Shown one piece after another: positions 11,489-22,923 of a stretch of DNA of 64,000 nt. The stretch covers positions 9,302,501 through 9,366,500 of the forward strand of contig CM026560.1 in assembly GCA_015143295.1 (NCBI GenBank), in the 5' to 3' direction. Every line of letters starts with the position of its first letter. The first letter of the stretch is position 1. The translations under genes and the position numbers were made by a program. The notes under the pieces are model-generated. The model was not told where the DNA came from and made no database searches. It worked only from the letters and a program-made list of their open reading frames with translations. The DNA is from Tetracentron sinense. Its lineage: Eukaryota; Streptophyta; Magnoliopsida; Trochodendrales; Trochodendraceae.

Positions 11489-11760
11489 TATATAGAAAAA
11501 AGGGGGGGTCAAAAGACACATTTACCCTTAATGAATTATGTAAAAACGCGAAAGACCGAGCAATGGTGGCCTACCGATCGACTGGTGTTCTCTACCGAGC
11601 GATCGATTGAAAACACCATCTCTGGAATTTTATCTCATACAAAATTTTGGACCGGTCGACAGATACTGATCGATCATTTTTGGACCGATCAATCGCTAGT
11701 TTGGACTGAGCAATCGGTTGTGGACCGATCGATCTCTAGCGATCGGTGCTCTGCAGGTTT
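11489..11760 (-). promoter_or_regulatory. LTR promoter: TATA box and GATCGATCGG-type array
   Basis: The TATA box TTATATAG lies at 11489-11496 (minus sense). Upstream in sense, about eight CGATCGGT or GATCGATC sites lie between 11565 and 11760. They are split by the box at about 11621-11645 (CTCTGGAATTTT...CATACAAAA on the plus strand). Confidence 0.6.
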
Positions 11761-11961
11761 TTGCTGTTTTGGCCATATCTTTTGACTCGTTCGTCAGATT
11801 TTGACGATTCAACTTGCATTGGATTCGTTATTCAAAAATGAACATTTCTAACATTTTAGAATTTCCAAATTCTTCCTTATTTATTAATTGGACTATGTGA
11901 AAGACCAATTAGCTAAAACACTGTTCATTAAGTACGGAAAGTTTTGAGGCGCTACATACTC

Positions 11962-12507
11962 AAACCTAAGAGAATCTAAAGGTTTTGTGAGAATGTCCTC
12001 AAATTGATTCTCAGTTTGGACATACTCAACACACACAACATTTTGTTCTACTAGATCACGTATAAGATGATGCCTTATGTCAATGTGTTTTGTGCAAGAG
12101 TGTTGAATGAGATTTTTGGAAATATTGATTGCACTTGTATTATCACAATACACTATCATAGTGCCTTGATCAATCCCATAGTCATGCAACATCTGCTTCA
12201 TCCACAGAAGTTGGGTGCAACAACTGCCAGCTGCTATGTACTCAACCTCAGCAATGGACAAGAAAATTGAATTCTGCTTTTTGCTAAGCCAAGCTACTAA
12301 GTAGTTTCCAATATAGAAACACCCTCTGGAAGTGCTCTTCCTATCATCGGTATTTCAAGCCCAGTCGGCATCGGAATACCCAACAACACTGGCATTGGTA
12401 TCAAAAGAATACCAAAGGCCAAGAGATAGAGTTCCACTCACATAGCGAATGATATGCTTTACTGCAAGCAAGTGAGACTCTTTAGGGCTCACCTGATAGT
12501 AGGCACT
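11962..12507 (-). pseudogene. Copia reverse transcriptase end and RNase H of SV1, broken
   Basis: The minus-strand translation shows the copia pol C-terminus: PKESHLLAVKHIIRYVSGT, then GYSDADWA, then SIAEVEYIAAGSCCTQLLW, CDNTSAINISKN and KHIDIRHH. These are the RNase H landmarks of Ty1/copia, and the CTQLLW and DNTSAINISKN forms are Sirevirus-like. Earlier pol domains are not found next to it. The right edge at about 12507 is where the sequence changes to the gag of another copia element. The left edge is the insertion site of the 9641-11956 LTR. Confidence 0.75.
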
Positions 12508-13095
12508 CAAATCTTCTGCAGCCACAAGTGAGTTCATAAGCTCACTTAGTGACATTTCACTCATGTTCATGTTATAATTTAACACAAACGAATTGAAGGA
12601 CGGAGGGAGTGACTATAGAACAGTGTCAACTTGAGTGATGGCATCCATCTCTCCACCAAGAATTTCCAGTTCATTCAATAATCTCATCATCTTTATGATG
12701 TGTTCCTTGACTGGAGTTCCCTCAGCCATCTTGGTGTTAACAAGGGATTTCAACTTTACTTTTCGAGCTGACCTATTTTGCTCACCAAACCTCTCATGAA
12801 GGTTTTGAAAAATGTCAGAAGCCTTATCCATGTATTCATGCTGGCTTTGCAAAATGTTAGACATCGAAACCAGTATGTAACACTTGGTCATCTGATTGGA
12901 CCTCTCCCATTGCTCTAACTCAGCCTTTTGAGCTGGTGAAGCATCTGGAGGAATTTCGGGCTTAGGTGTCTTAAGACATAGGTCAAGGTTATCCATGGCA
13001 AATATAATTCTAATCTTTCTTTTCCAGTCTACATAGTTAGTTCCTACTAACTTTTCATCACGAAGAATTTCAGTTAATGGGTGTAGGCCTGTCAT
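12508..13095 (-). pseudogene. Copia gag fragment of A1, broken
   Basis: The minus-strand product begins MTGLHPLTEILRDEKLVGT and contains NYVDWKRKIRIIFAMDNL, CYILVSMSNILQSQHEYMD, MAEGTPVKEHIIKMM and LNELEILGGEMDA, followed by LNYNMNMSEMSLSELM. This is the standard plant copia gag (UBN2 type) from its start up to just before the zinc knuckle. No CCHC knuckle follows, because the sequence passes into SV1. The start codon is chosen because homologous gags begin at the same place relative to the LTGxNYxDWK motif. Broken. Confidence 0.8.
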
Positions 13096-14852
13096 GATCT
13101 AATCAAATGACAAATAAGACAGTATTAGGGATCTATTGTATTCATTAATACCAATTAGATTATGGGTCTGTTTCTAATGGTATTGCCAATTTGGGAAGAA
13201 TTAATTGGCATCGGAAACCTAGACACTGGCTTAATGTGATCCTGTCTTTAGGCACATCATCACATCGCCTTGAATAGGCAGATAGAAACTATTTTCTCCA
13301 ATTTCACAGATCTCATCTTGTGAATTCTGGAGTATTTGATCTACTGTTTGATCTATAAGGGATGTGATACTCACGCTTTGGCGTTATTGTATAATATCTC
13401 TTATTCATGTGCCCGCCTACCATGAACCTAATAAACCCCTAATGAAAGCTCATGCTTTGGCGTTATTGCTCTCACTATTTGCTTATTCAGTTTTCACCAT
13501 GTTCACTCATAGGTGAGAGAGATTGGGCCCAGCTTTGGCCTGTCAGCTTACTCACACTCCCCACTATAGGATCACATGGTGTATGGTAGAAGATCATAAT
13601 ACTTAGGGACTTGTCCCCAGTCTTATATACACATGATATATCAAGAGCAATTATTTCAATAGAATAATTAAACATATAAACTGATATCATCTCATGATAA
13701 ATAAATAGCAGTTATCATCTTATGATAATAAAACATTAGTATACAAGATTAATCGTTATGGGTTAATAAATTAAAATGCATGGATGCAAGAGAATGTGAC
13801 AAGAATAAAGGTAGCTCGTAAACTCCTTCGCGATCCCTTCCTTTATCATCTTATCTAGATCACATCGCAACATCCTCCTTCGCAGCATGTCCACCAATCC
13901 ATTAAATAGAATTTAAATGACATTAGGGAAACAAGTATTCTATTCGCCCTTTTCAGGGAAACCGAATGAATTTGCCCTTTACAGATTGCTAAAACCTACT
14001 ACATATTAACCTCTAGTATGAATGCATGAATGATAAACAATTTATCATATATTATGACCCATAACTATAATCTCATATAAAAAAGATGCTACATGGTGAT
14101 GGAGTACTTTTTCTTATTTTTTAAAAGGATTTAAAATTTGATAACAATTATCAAATCGCCCGATAAAAATCTACATCTTATATAGTTGAAACCCCAGAAA
14201 AAATAAACAATTATATTTTCCATAAAACAATTTTCATAATCAAATAATGCAATTTAGGAAAAATTTGAAAGCCTCTTGGAAAATTAATTTAGAAAACTCA
14301 TTTTCCCGCTTTAGATTTTCAACTCAAGTTTTGACCCTCAAAAAGATTGATTCTGGAAAAACTTTCTTCACGAAAGTTGTAGATCTTTTCAACAGCTTCG
14401 AAACGATGTACTGACAAACCTCTATCGGACTTACGGTCATAAAGTTATGGCCAAAATACCAAAACTGTATCGATTCTTCTAATCAAATACAAATCCGAAA
14501 ATCCATGAATTAATTTAAATCGAAATAAGCTTTAATCTCCAAGAACGCTTAAGTAAGGGAGTCAAACACCATGGGATTTATTAATTAATGATCAAATCAT
14601 TTAAAAGGAATTACAAAATAAACTCTTTGTTTTGAATTTAATTATATCACATATAATACTAGTTTTTAAAATTTATTTAATTATCAAATCTCATTCAATA
14701 ATATAATAAATATTTATTTATTCATCTTATGAACAAATAAAATAATAAAAACTATGAGCAATATTAAATAGATTTAAATTAATTCATCTCATGAATTAAA
14801 TCATCCATTTAATTACCTTATCAAAATAAACAAAAAATACTCCTAACCATGA
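13096..14852 (-). other. Leader of copia A1, noncoding
   Basis: About 1.76 kb between gag start and PBS with no supportable ORF. The phrase CACGCTTTGGCGTTATTG recurs near 13372 and 13450 (one base varied). A block at about 14441-14460 (AAAGTTATGGCCAAAATACC) matches a motif common in the gypsy LTRs here. Otherwise it is AT-rich and featureless. Confidence 0.5.
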
Positions 14853-14864
14853 GCTCTGATACCA
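14853..14864 (-). other. Primer-binding site of A1 (initiator tRNA-Met)
   Basis: The plus strand reads GCTCTGATACCA, so the sense strand reads TGGTATCAGAGC. It lies 2 bp from the LTR edge at 14867. This is the usual plant tRNA-iMet PBS and fixes the orientation. Confidence 0.9.
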
Positions 14865-14866
14865 AT

Positions 14867-17800
14867 TGAAGGGGGGTCCGGATAAAAATCTATGTGAAAA
14901 CTGGATCCCCTAGATCTTAACACCATAAAAAGCATCAAAATTATCTAAGATTTTTAGTCATATCACATCGGTGAATGTTTTTCACCGGTGAAGCCTAATC
15001 CACTCGAACCGTCAGAACTCTTTGTAGAGATTTCTCCAAAAAAAATACTAGAAGCTTGATCCTTGTTCTTCGCTATCCCCACAAAGCTTTAGAATCTCCT
15101 TTGAAATTATAGAAGCAAGAGGAAGAAGATGGATTAATGGTGTAGACCTTCTATCACCAATAATACTAAGGTTCAAAACCCTAGATTTGCAAAACCCACC
15201 TAGGACCACCAATATAGCTCACGAAAATCCCTAGGGTCTCACGGTTTGGAGAGAGAGAGGAGAGGAGAGAAAAAATTCTGGAGAATTCTACTTAATGATC
15301 TAGGGTGTTGGGGTATTTATCGACTAGGATCTTATCCTAATCCTACTCTAACTTGATCTTATCTAGTAGGATTTATCAATTAACAATAACTCTTATTATT
15401 AATTAAATAAACTCTTACTTAATCTATAAATACTTTAGTTATAGTAATCCTATTAATTAAAGAGTTCCTATTATAAGAGGATTCCTTAATTAAAAGGGAT
15501 AAGTCAACATCCTACATCAAAATAGGAAACTTAGTCAAACTAGGAATCCACAGGGGGGGGGGGTGAGCTTCTATGGGGCGTGGGATTTGAGGAGTTAAAA
15601 CTCCTTATTGTAATCTAATTATAATAACATCTCAATCCTAATTGCAATCCAACACTTGGATTTTAATTCCATAATAAAAGGAATTATATTTCAATAATTA
15701 TTCAATTAAACAAATCCTAATCCAATTAGGATTCCTCAAGTGGGCGCCCCACCCTAGGGTTTAAACCCATGGGCTTTGGCCCATATTAAAGGTCCATTTT
15801 AATGGGTTTATGGATATGGGTTAAACCCATTTCCTCTTTAATTATGTTAATCAAATAATTACTAAAATAATCCCTTAGTTTAAATTAACAATTAATTTAA
15901 ACATAAGATTAACTATAAATATATTTAATTAAATGATTAACTTTTAATCACTTAAAATAATTGATTAACTTTTAATCAATTATTGAGCTTGTATTTCTTA
16001 TGTGAGCACCTCCACAGATTGCTCTGGGACATTCTTACCCTGGTTTATCCAATGTTATCACATTGACCCTAAATGGGAATTACATCGGAATTGCAAGTGA
16101 CGTGAGATATCCATGTTGCAATTGAATCCCAGTGTATGAACTGTTGGACATATATGCCCTCAAAAACTAATAAGAGACTTTTCTATGTTGATTAGACAAG
16201 TATCATATTCACACAACCAACTATAAAGGGTATTTATATTAATTACTGTCTCATATGATGATGACATAAAGTTCCTTAGGTAACATTGTAGGAAAATCAT
16301 GCAAAGGTTGCAAGGAGATATGATTTTCCGGTTCCTTGTAAACCTAATATTGTTCGAAGCCTCTAGAGTATTGGTTGGGCGCCGTACTTCATCATGGCTT
16401 GCACATGTGTAGTTCTACGAGATAGTGTGATGAATCTCATTCACAGAGAGTGGTGACTCTTGACTAACATGTGAGTATATGTAGCAAGTACATAATACTG
16501 AACGGGGTCACTAGTGGATACCCTATGGAATACACTGTCAGATTGTATTAGGGTTATCCATTTAACAAATTGTCCTTAGACCTGAGAGGTTAACATCTTC
16601 TCAGACATCTGTCTATATGGCTTTGATGTGTCAATCGGCAATGTCCAATACACAGGACTAACTCCAGGTACGTTGGGTCATGTACACAATGTTTGGAGAA
16701 GTGTGTAAACACTCAATAAGGAATCCACAACTCCTTAATTGGAGATAATGATATCAAGGTGATACTTGTTGAACTAAACTATTAAATCCAGTACTGGTGC
16801 TTTTTGGTAAAATGGTTTTTATCAAAGTTGATATTTTTAATATGGAAAAGTATATATAAATATATATGTCAGTTCTTTTCTAATGTTTCTTCAAAAGTAT
16901 TTTGGAGGTTCAGTTCAATGAAAAAGTAATCATGAGAAAAGGTTCTATTCATAAGCTAGGGACTAAGACAGTGAAATTGTTCCAATCCCGAAAGCTTACA
17001 AGTGATAATCGAAATGTGGAAGGATTTATTTGTAAATATATTGTGAGATGGTACTTACAAGCAATTCTCTAATTTCTGGAGGTTAATCATATTGTGTTAA
17101 TGGACATTAATTGTGATTGGTGGAAGTCCAAGGATATAGATAAAATTCTATAATCCTAATGGAGTGTAGGAAAGGTGTTTCCTAGTAACAATGCTTTAAC
17201 CAAAAAAGGTTGAGTACTTTGTCCCACAACCAGAAATAGGAGATCCCTTTAGATCCCATACACAAGGACCTTCTTAAAGTATTTAATTTAATTATTAATT
17301 AAATTAATTAATTTCTCTAAGTAATCATTATGTGGTATAGTGAAGCTCTATAAGATGGAATCACATTGGATGTGAAAAACCAAATGGGTAGGACCCATTG
17401 GGAATTATTATACAAGAATAATTCAAGTGACCAAGAGGGTTTTGGAAACCCTTTGGGCGTGTGGAGTGGGGCCCACCTAGGGTGGGACACCCACTTCATG
17501 GAGGTATTAATAATAATAATTGTTATTATTATTTAATTAGTATCTAATAGCTAATATCCTTATTGGATAAGGTTAGTTAGTTAGTTAGAGTTAGTTACTA
17601 AATAAAGATTCCTTGTTGGACAAGGAGTCTATTAGTTTCTTGCTAATCAAGGATTTCTAACTGGATTAGGATAAGGATAAGATTAGTTGGACACTAATGG
17701 ATAAGGTCAGTTTCTATTAATGATTAATCCTAATTGGATTAGGAGAAATCAAGAATTAGAAACAAATTGAGGAATTCTAATTGGATTAGAAAGTGGACTC

Positions 17801-19292
17801 TTGAGTTGCAAGCAACCCAAGCTCTCACCTATAAAGAGGGATGGACGTCCAAGGCTTTGGGCATTCTTGAATTTTCCAGAATTTTCAGATTTGGAAACCT
17901 CTCCCCTCTCCTCAAATCTCACGCCCAGCCCCTCTCTCTAGAGTGGTGTACGGTCACCCCTCTCCCCTTTCTTCTCTTGTGTGTTCAAAGTTTTGAATAA
18001 TCAAGAAGAATAAGATCAAGGATCTTGATCATCAAGAAAGGTTCTTGATAATAAAGATTGGATCTTTATTTCAAGATTCTAGAGCTGGAAATTTGGAAGG
18101 GCCATTAGCTTCCATTAGAGAAAGCTTTAAAGGGAAAAGAAGTTTCGTCTGAATCGACAGGAGACTTGACACTTGTGAAGTTTTGCGAGTACTATTCTAA
18201 CGTGGATTTGACTTAACAATTTCAAATTCGCAAAGGTAAATGTTATTCCTACCTTCATTGAATAAAATCAAATAGAATCTTAGTCAGATCTTAGGATTCG
18301 ATGTATGCCCCCCAAGAACTGTGTTTCTAAAATTAAAAAGAGGCATACTTTCATGAACATTAACCATTACGGATCCCACCACATAAACTTTTAAATTCGA
18401 TTTATCCTTCTAAATACATTATCCCTAATGGGCCTTCGAGGTTGACATATTATCTAATCCATAGCCCATTGCAAATCATCCGGGTTTCCAAGACTTATGA
18501 TTAAGCCATGAGAAACAATTTCTCATGAAAAATATTTTGAAAAAATCCTTTTATAAGTATAATACCTTTTAATAAAAGTATATTTCAAAACTTATTTTGT
18601 TTTCAAAATCACCTGCGCAGGATTTGAACTTAATCAACTGTCTTACCCGGAACTTGGATAATCTCTCAAATTAATGAGCATGGATTTCTTGTTTGAAATT
18701 CATCATGACTCGAACAACTTTCTGACTATCCAACTGTCACTGTATTGTATTCCCTAAGTTAGAAAATACGTTGGTGGAATCAAAACAATCAGATCATTGC
18801 CCAGTCATAGATGAACTCATCAGATCTAAGGATCATCGAAACCGTTCAATATGAATGAGAGACCAACTATGTGATAGTATGTTTATGCAAGAGGTCTCTC
18901 ATTGAATGCAATCAGTCAGTGTACATTTAAGCACCCATAGGATGATGTGTAGTCTCCACTACAATAGTTCGAGATAGAACTACATCTCAATTATTAAGAA
19001 CATCTTAGCATTCTGGTAGCCATATAAGTGAAGTATCCAGCTTCACCTACAGCTGTGACTATATAAGGTATAAGGAACTGGAAAATTATATCTACCTGTG
19101 ATAATGTAATCATATAACTTTCCTACAATATATCCTATGGACCTTTATCGATATCTCATATCGTATAGATCATCTCATGATCATGGTCAATTACCTATAA
19201 TGAATACACAATAGATTAAGAAGAAGCATTTATTAATCAAATTAATAAGGTTCTAACAATCTAAATGACTTTTCTGGGTATCATGTCCAACA
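14867..19292 (-). mobile_element. 5' LTR of A1 (copia family A), interrupted by a solo LTR
   Basis: Read on the minus strand it begins TGTTGGACATGATACCC at 19292 and ends just before the PBS. Without the insertion at 16142-18353 and its duplication it is about 2.2 kb, like the family A LTR at 3395-5644. The two align along most of their length. Confidence 0.85.
16142..18353 (+). mobile_element. Solo Ty1/copia LTR, family B, target duplication TGAAC
   Basis: The 2212-bp segment begins TGTTGGACATATATGCCC and ends GAGGCATACTTTCA. TGAAC flanks it at 16137-16141 and 18354-18358. A TATA-like CTATAAAGAGGG near 17831 supports plus orientation. A diverged relative forms the pieces at 33011-33254 and 35510-36025. 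Its target is the A1 LTR. Confidence 0.92.
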
Positions 19293-20456
19293 GCTTACAT
19301 CCAAGTATAAAATCAACATCCAATCAACCCAAAAACATACTTTAATCATGGTTTTCTTAAGAGAAAGAGTACATGGTAAGTAGTAGAGTGTATCTACCTT
19401 GGTGAAATCAATGAATTTGATTTCAAAGGCTTTGAACAAGTGAGAACCTTGAGTTCTTTGTTGAAAAACACCAAAGAAGGGAAGATTTGATCTCCTTCTT
19501 CAAGCTTGAATAAACCCTAGCTTTCCTCCTTTTTCTCCTCTCAAATCTCTCTAAAAATTATGCTCTAAGGGTTTCTGAAACCCTAAGGCACAAGCTGGGC
19601 CTTTTATAGGCAAAGGGGTGGTGGTTAAAGACTTAAAAACCCTTAATGAAGAAAATCAACGTATGATCGATAGATAACCGATCTACCGGTAGTGGACTGA
19701 TCGATCGGTGTTTTTGACCGAGCTTTCGGTCGAAAACCAACTCTTTAAAATTTTTCCCCATACAAAATCTTGGACCGACCGATAGCTATCGAGTGATCGG
19801 TAGTAGACTGAGCGATCCCTAGCGACTGGTGCTCTACAAAAATACACTTCAGTATTTTGATCATAACTTTTGACTCGTTGATTAGATTTTGATGATTCAA
19901 CTTGCGTTAGATTTGTATTTAAAAGGGAAACAACTTTCATGTTTTGCATGAATCCCAATTCTGAGATTTGAGCAGTCCAAATGGACCCACAAGTGGACTG
20001 GTCCAAACTGACTGCTGAACTGACAGCAGACCACCCTTCGGAAATCCCACATTTGACTTAAATTTTATTCACAATCTGGAAAAGTGATAAACATGAAGTT
20101 TAAAGAGGGTTTCAATACCTTTCCAATGGTTCAAGAATCACTCAATTCTGTTGAGAGACAACGAAACTATAGATCTCATAAGTTGAGGGAATGGTAAGAA
20201 ATCCACCCTCTTTGACACTTAGAGTATTCTATACTCTCCTTTTGGTTCACAAACCCCCATACATCATACCTCTATGTTGCACCTACCAATTTAACACCAT
20301 AACACTCATTTTAACATGAGACACCTCATTTCCATTCAAACCAACACCAAGATCACACGGAAGACTTGGCCTTTACATACACCGTTCATAGACACTATTC
20401 ACACACTATTCACAGCACTAGTCACAGGCTATGAAAGCGAGATCCAGGGTTCTACA
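19293..20456 (-). mobile_element. Ty3/gypsy LTR fragment (U3 side)
   Basis: Minus-orientation LTR piece ending GATCCAGGGTTCTACA, the same end as the LTR at 31199-32926. It has a TATA-like TTTTATAGG near 19602-19609 and a degenerate CGATCGGT array at about 19665-19840 with the CATACAAAA box near 19760. The remaining part of the LTR is missing where A1 begins. Confidence 0.7.
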
Positions 20457-20885
20457 CTTAGATTGGTCATTATGTGTGTTTTTGATGTTGCCAGGGGAAA
20501 AATGTGATAATGGAATAAATTATCTAAACCCTTGAAATAATCAACTAAAATTGAATCTATGTGCCCAAAAGACATATTCAAATTGATATATCAATTGCTT
20601 GAATTGACTTAATCAAATGAATTCAAGATTGGTTTCATGGATTAAAAAGAATGGTTTATCTAAAATATGCAATGAATTGAAATTTTATCCTAAATTTGAT
20701 AATGCATATGTTTAGGGGGAGTTAAAATCAAAAGGTTCATATATTGAGGGGGAGCTAATTCCCAATCCATTCCATTATTTTATCATCATCAAAAAATGGG
20801 GAGATTGTTAGCCCATAGGTGTCCACCACTTATTCCCAATCCATTCCATTATTTTGTCATCATCAAAAATGGAGAGATTATTAAC
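20457..20885 (+). mobile_element. 3' end of a Sirevirus-like copia element (duplicated PPT region)
   Basis: Noncoding. It has purine tracts TGCCAGGGGAAAA, TAGGGGGAG and TGAGGGGGAG, and a direct repeat (20759-20809 and 20832-20880) in which CATCATCAAAAA precedes TGGGGAGATT or TGGAGAGATT. GGGGAGATTGTTAG looks like a PPT with an LTR start. Strand is inferred from the purine tracts. It is the target of gypsy G1. Confidence 0.5.
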
Positions 20886-21094
20886 TGTAGCACCCCGGAC
20901 TTTTTTATCCTTAATGAATAGCACCTTCGTAGCTAATTGGCCGTTTTTGTAGTCTAATTTATAAATAAGGAAGACATCGGAAATTCTGAAATGTCAGAAA
21001 TGTTCGTTTTTGAAAGACGGATCCAACGCAAGTTGAATCGTCGAAATCGGACGAACGAGTCAAAAGATATGGCCAAAATAGTCGGGACCAGTAG

Positions 21095-21290
21095 AGCACC
21101 GATCGCTCGGTCCACGGAGCGATCGATCGGTCCAAAACCAATCGATCGGAGGCTATCGACTGGTCGAAAAATTTGTATGGGGAAATTTTCCAGAGAGTGA
21201 GTTTTTGACAGGTCGATCGGTCAATAACACCGATCGCTCGGTAGGCAACCGATCAATCGGTCATTAACACCGATGGCTCGGTCTTCGCGT
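21095..21290 (+). promoter_or_regulatory. U3 palindrome array of G1 5' LTR
   Basis: Eight or so sites of the type ACCGATCGCTCGGT or GATCGATCGG are arranged on both sides of a box at 21173-21198 (TTTGTATGGGG...TTTTCCAGAGAG). The 3' LTR has the same array at 30597-30785, including the perfect palindrome ACCGATCGATCGGT at 30748-30761. A clear TATA is not seen in this copy; its relatives at 45640 and 62518 have CCTATAAG at the equivalent place. Confidence 0.65.
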
Positions 21291-22259
21291 TTTTGCAGAA
21301 ATTTCATTAAGGGCTTTTTCGTCTTTTGGGGGTTAAACCCTTTCTTCTTAAGGCTTGCCCGAGCCTTAGGGATCATTTACAACATTTGAGAGATTTTGAG
21401 AGATAGAGAGAGAAGAGAAGGAAGCTCTAACCTAGGGTTTGGTTTTGAGAAGGAAATCAAGGGGGGTTTAAGAACCCTATCTCACCCCAACTCGAGTTGC
21501 TTCAAGTTCAAGGCTCAAGCTCGTGTGGGGACTCATTCTCCAAGCTAGGGCAGCGATCCTACGGCGTTTTTGAAAGGGGTTTCTTCCCCAACTCAAGTCC
21601 CCTTCAAGCAAAGGCTTCCTCCTTCCAAATAGAGCTTTTATTTCAAGGTTTCTTCAAGATCAAGCCTTGATCTAAGGTTAGTACACCCTATTAACTTACC
21701 CTAGCAATAAATCTAGGTTTTCGTTATGAAATGTGATTTATGCTATTATGTTTACCTCCCATATGAAATGTATCATCTCCAATGAACCTGAATAAGATAA
21801 GAAAAGGGTATGGATGTGTGTGGGTGTTGATGTGGCGATTGGATGCCGAGATGTATGTTGTGTGATGTGTGTGATGGAAATGGTGGATGGGCACTTTACC
21901 AATAATGAACTTACCTTGATGTTGGATGGAAGATATGCGCTAAAAAGAACACGATGAATCATTAAGAAACATTGCATGTGCTGTGTTTGACAAAATGCCT
22001 AAAATATGAATAAATGATCAAAAGGAAGAATATGGAAATGGGTTTTATGCATGCGTTCTTATAAACGATAAATTGATCAAATGTTATGCAAACTACTTAT
22101 GTTACCTATGTTCATATCATGAATTGAATTGTAATGTCATATCTTGGTTATTCCCATTATCATGATTGTCACTAGGGACACGTACACGAGCACGCATGAT
22201 AACATGAACCGAGATTTCAAGAGCATGTACATATAATAAACAACAAGAAAACATTGCAT

Positions 22260-22662
22260 GTCAAGGAGGTTGGTAGCCCAGGGACATTCGGGTGCTAACC
22301 TCTGGCTCACAAGAAAACTAAACAAGTAATAAAAATCACCTATTGTCAAGGAGGTTGGTAGCCCAGGGACATTCGGGTACTAGCCTCTGGCTCACAAGAA
22401 AACCAAACATTACATATCAAGGAGGTTGGTAGCCCAGGGACATTCGGGTACTAACCTCTGGCTCACAAGTGCATTACATATCAAGGAGGTTGGTAGCCCA
22501 GGGACATTCGAGTACTAACCTCTGGCTCACAAGTGCATTTCATATCAAGGAGGTTGGTAGCCCAGGGACATTCGGGTACTAACCTCTGGCTTACAAGTGC
22601 ATTGCATATCAAGGAGGTTGGCAGCCCAGGGAGATTCGGGTGCTAGCCTCTGGCTCACAAGT
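22260..22662 (+). repeat. Six tandem hairpin units in G1 5' LTR
   Basis: Units of about 50 bp with 10-30 bp linkers. Each has GAGGTTGGTAGCCC, a loop of about 10 nt (AGGGACATTC), then GGGTRCTAACCTC, ending GGCTCACAAG. The arms pair over about 12 bp with one bulge. Differences between units are T-A or T-G and G-T, which still pair as U-G in the sense RNA. The same unit recurs at 39907-40176 (minus), 46571-46893 and 63440-63790. Confidence 0.75.
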
Positions 22663-22923
22663 TACAAGATGAAAGTTTACAAGATGATGATCATGCATTC
22701 ATGCATGCACGCATACATGATTTCTACGAGGCATACCGGGACAGGACATGGGTTTTCAAGCATGAGTTTTATCGGCGTTTTCGCATTCATGTACGCACGT
22801 CAGGATGCTTGTATTGTATCATGCCTTATACTGTTTCTTTTGTGATGTTGCTATTACTGCTTGTATGATATTACTATTGTGTGTTTTTTTATTATTGTTA
22901 TGGTCTGCTAGTAGCTTGTACTC

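Larger units (their letters stand above)
9641..11956 (-). mobile_element. Solo Ty3/gypsy LTR with target duplication TACTC
   Basis: The 2316-bp segment starts TGTTGCGCCCC and ends GGCGCTACA on the plus strand, so the LTR is in minus orientation. TACTC flanks it at 9636-9640 and 11957-11961. It contains the conserved hairpin at 10072-10092, hairpin repeats at 10549-10705, a minus-strand TATA box at 11489-11496 and the palindrome array at 11565-11760. The target is the pol end of SV1. Confidence 0.93.
747..12507 (-). mobile_element. SV1: Sirevirus-like Ty1/copia element, broken, nested
   Basis: Minus-strand copia remnant. In sense order it has the end of reverse transcriptase and RNase H (12507 to 11957), a noncoding stretch, an envelope-like ORF with a plant transposon-protein domain (8202 to 7079), polypurine tracts, and a 3' LTR (6519 to about 747). 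An extra ORF between pol and the 3' LTR, multiple polypurine tracts and an LTR of about 1.2 kb after removing insertions are Sirevirus hallmarks. Solo LTRs at 835-3136, 3395-5644 and 9641-11956 are inserted in it. Its upstream half is absent and it abuts copia element A1 at 12507/12508. It is an old, broken copy. Confidence 0.7.
12508..19292 (-). mobile_element. A1: Ty1/copia element, 5' half only (gag, leader, 5' LTR)
   Basis: Minus-strand copia remnant with 5' LTR (19292 to 14867, interrupted), a PBS at 14864-14853, a 1.8-kb leader and a gag fragment. The 3' half is missing and the element abuts SV1. The right end lies in a gypsy LTR remnant (19293 onward) but the matching target duplication is not present. 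Broken. Confidence 0.75.

Noticed and set aside
22260-22662. CRISPR-like appearance of regularly spaced repeats
   Set aside because: Repeats lie inside an LTR of a plant retrotransposon, linkers are short and related rather than unique spacers, and there are no cas genes. It is a minisatellite with hairpin units.
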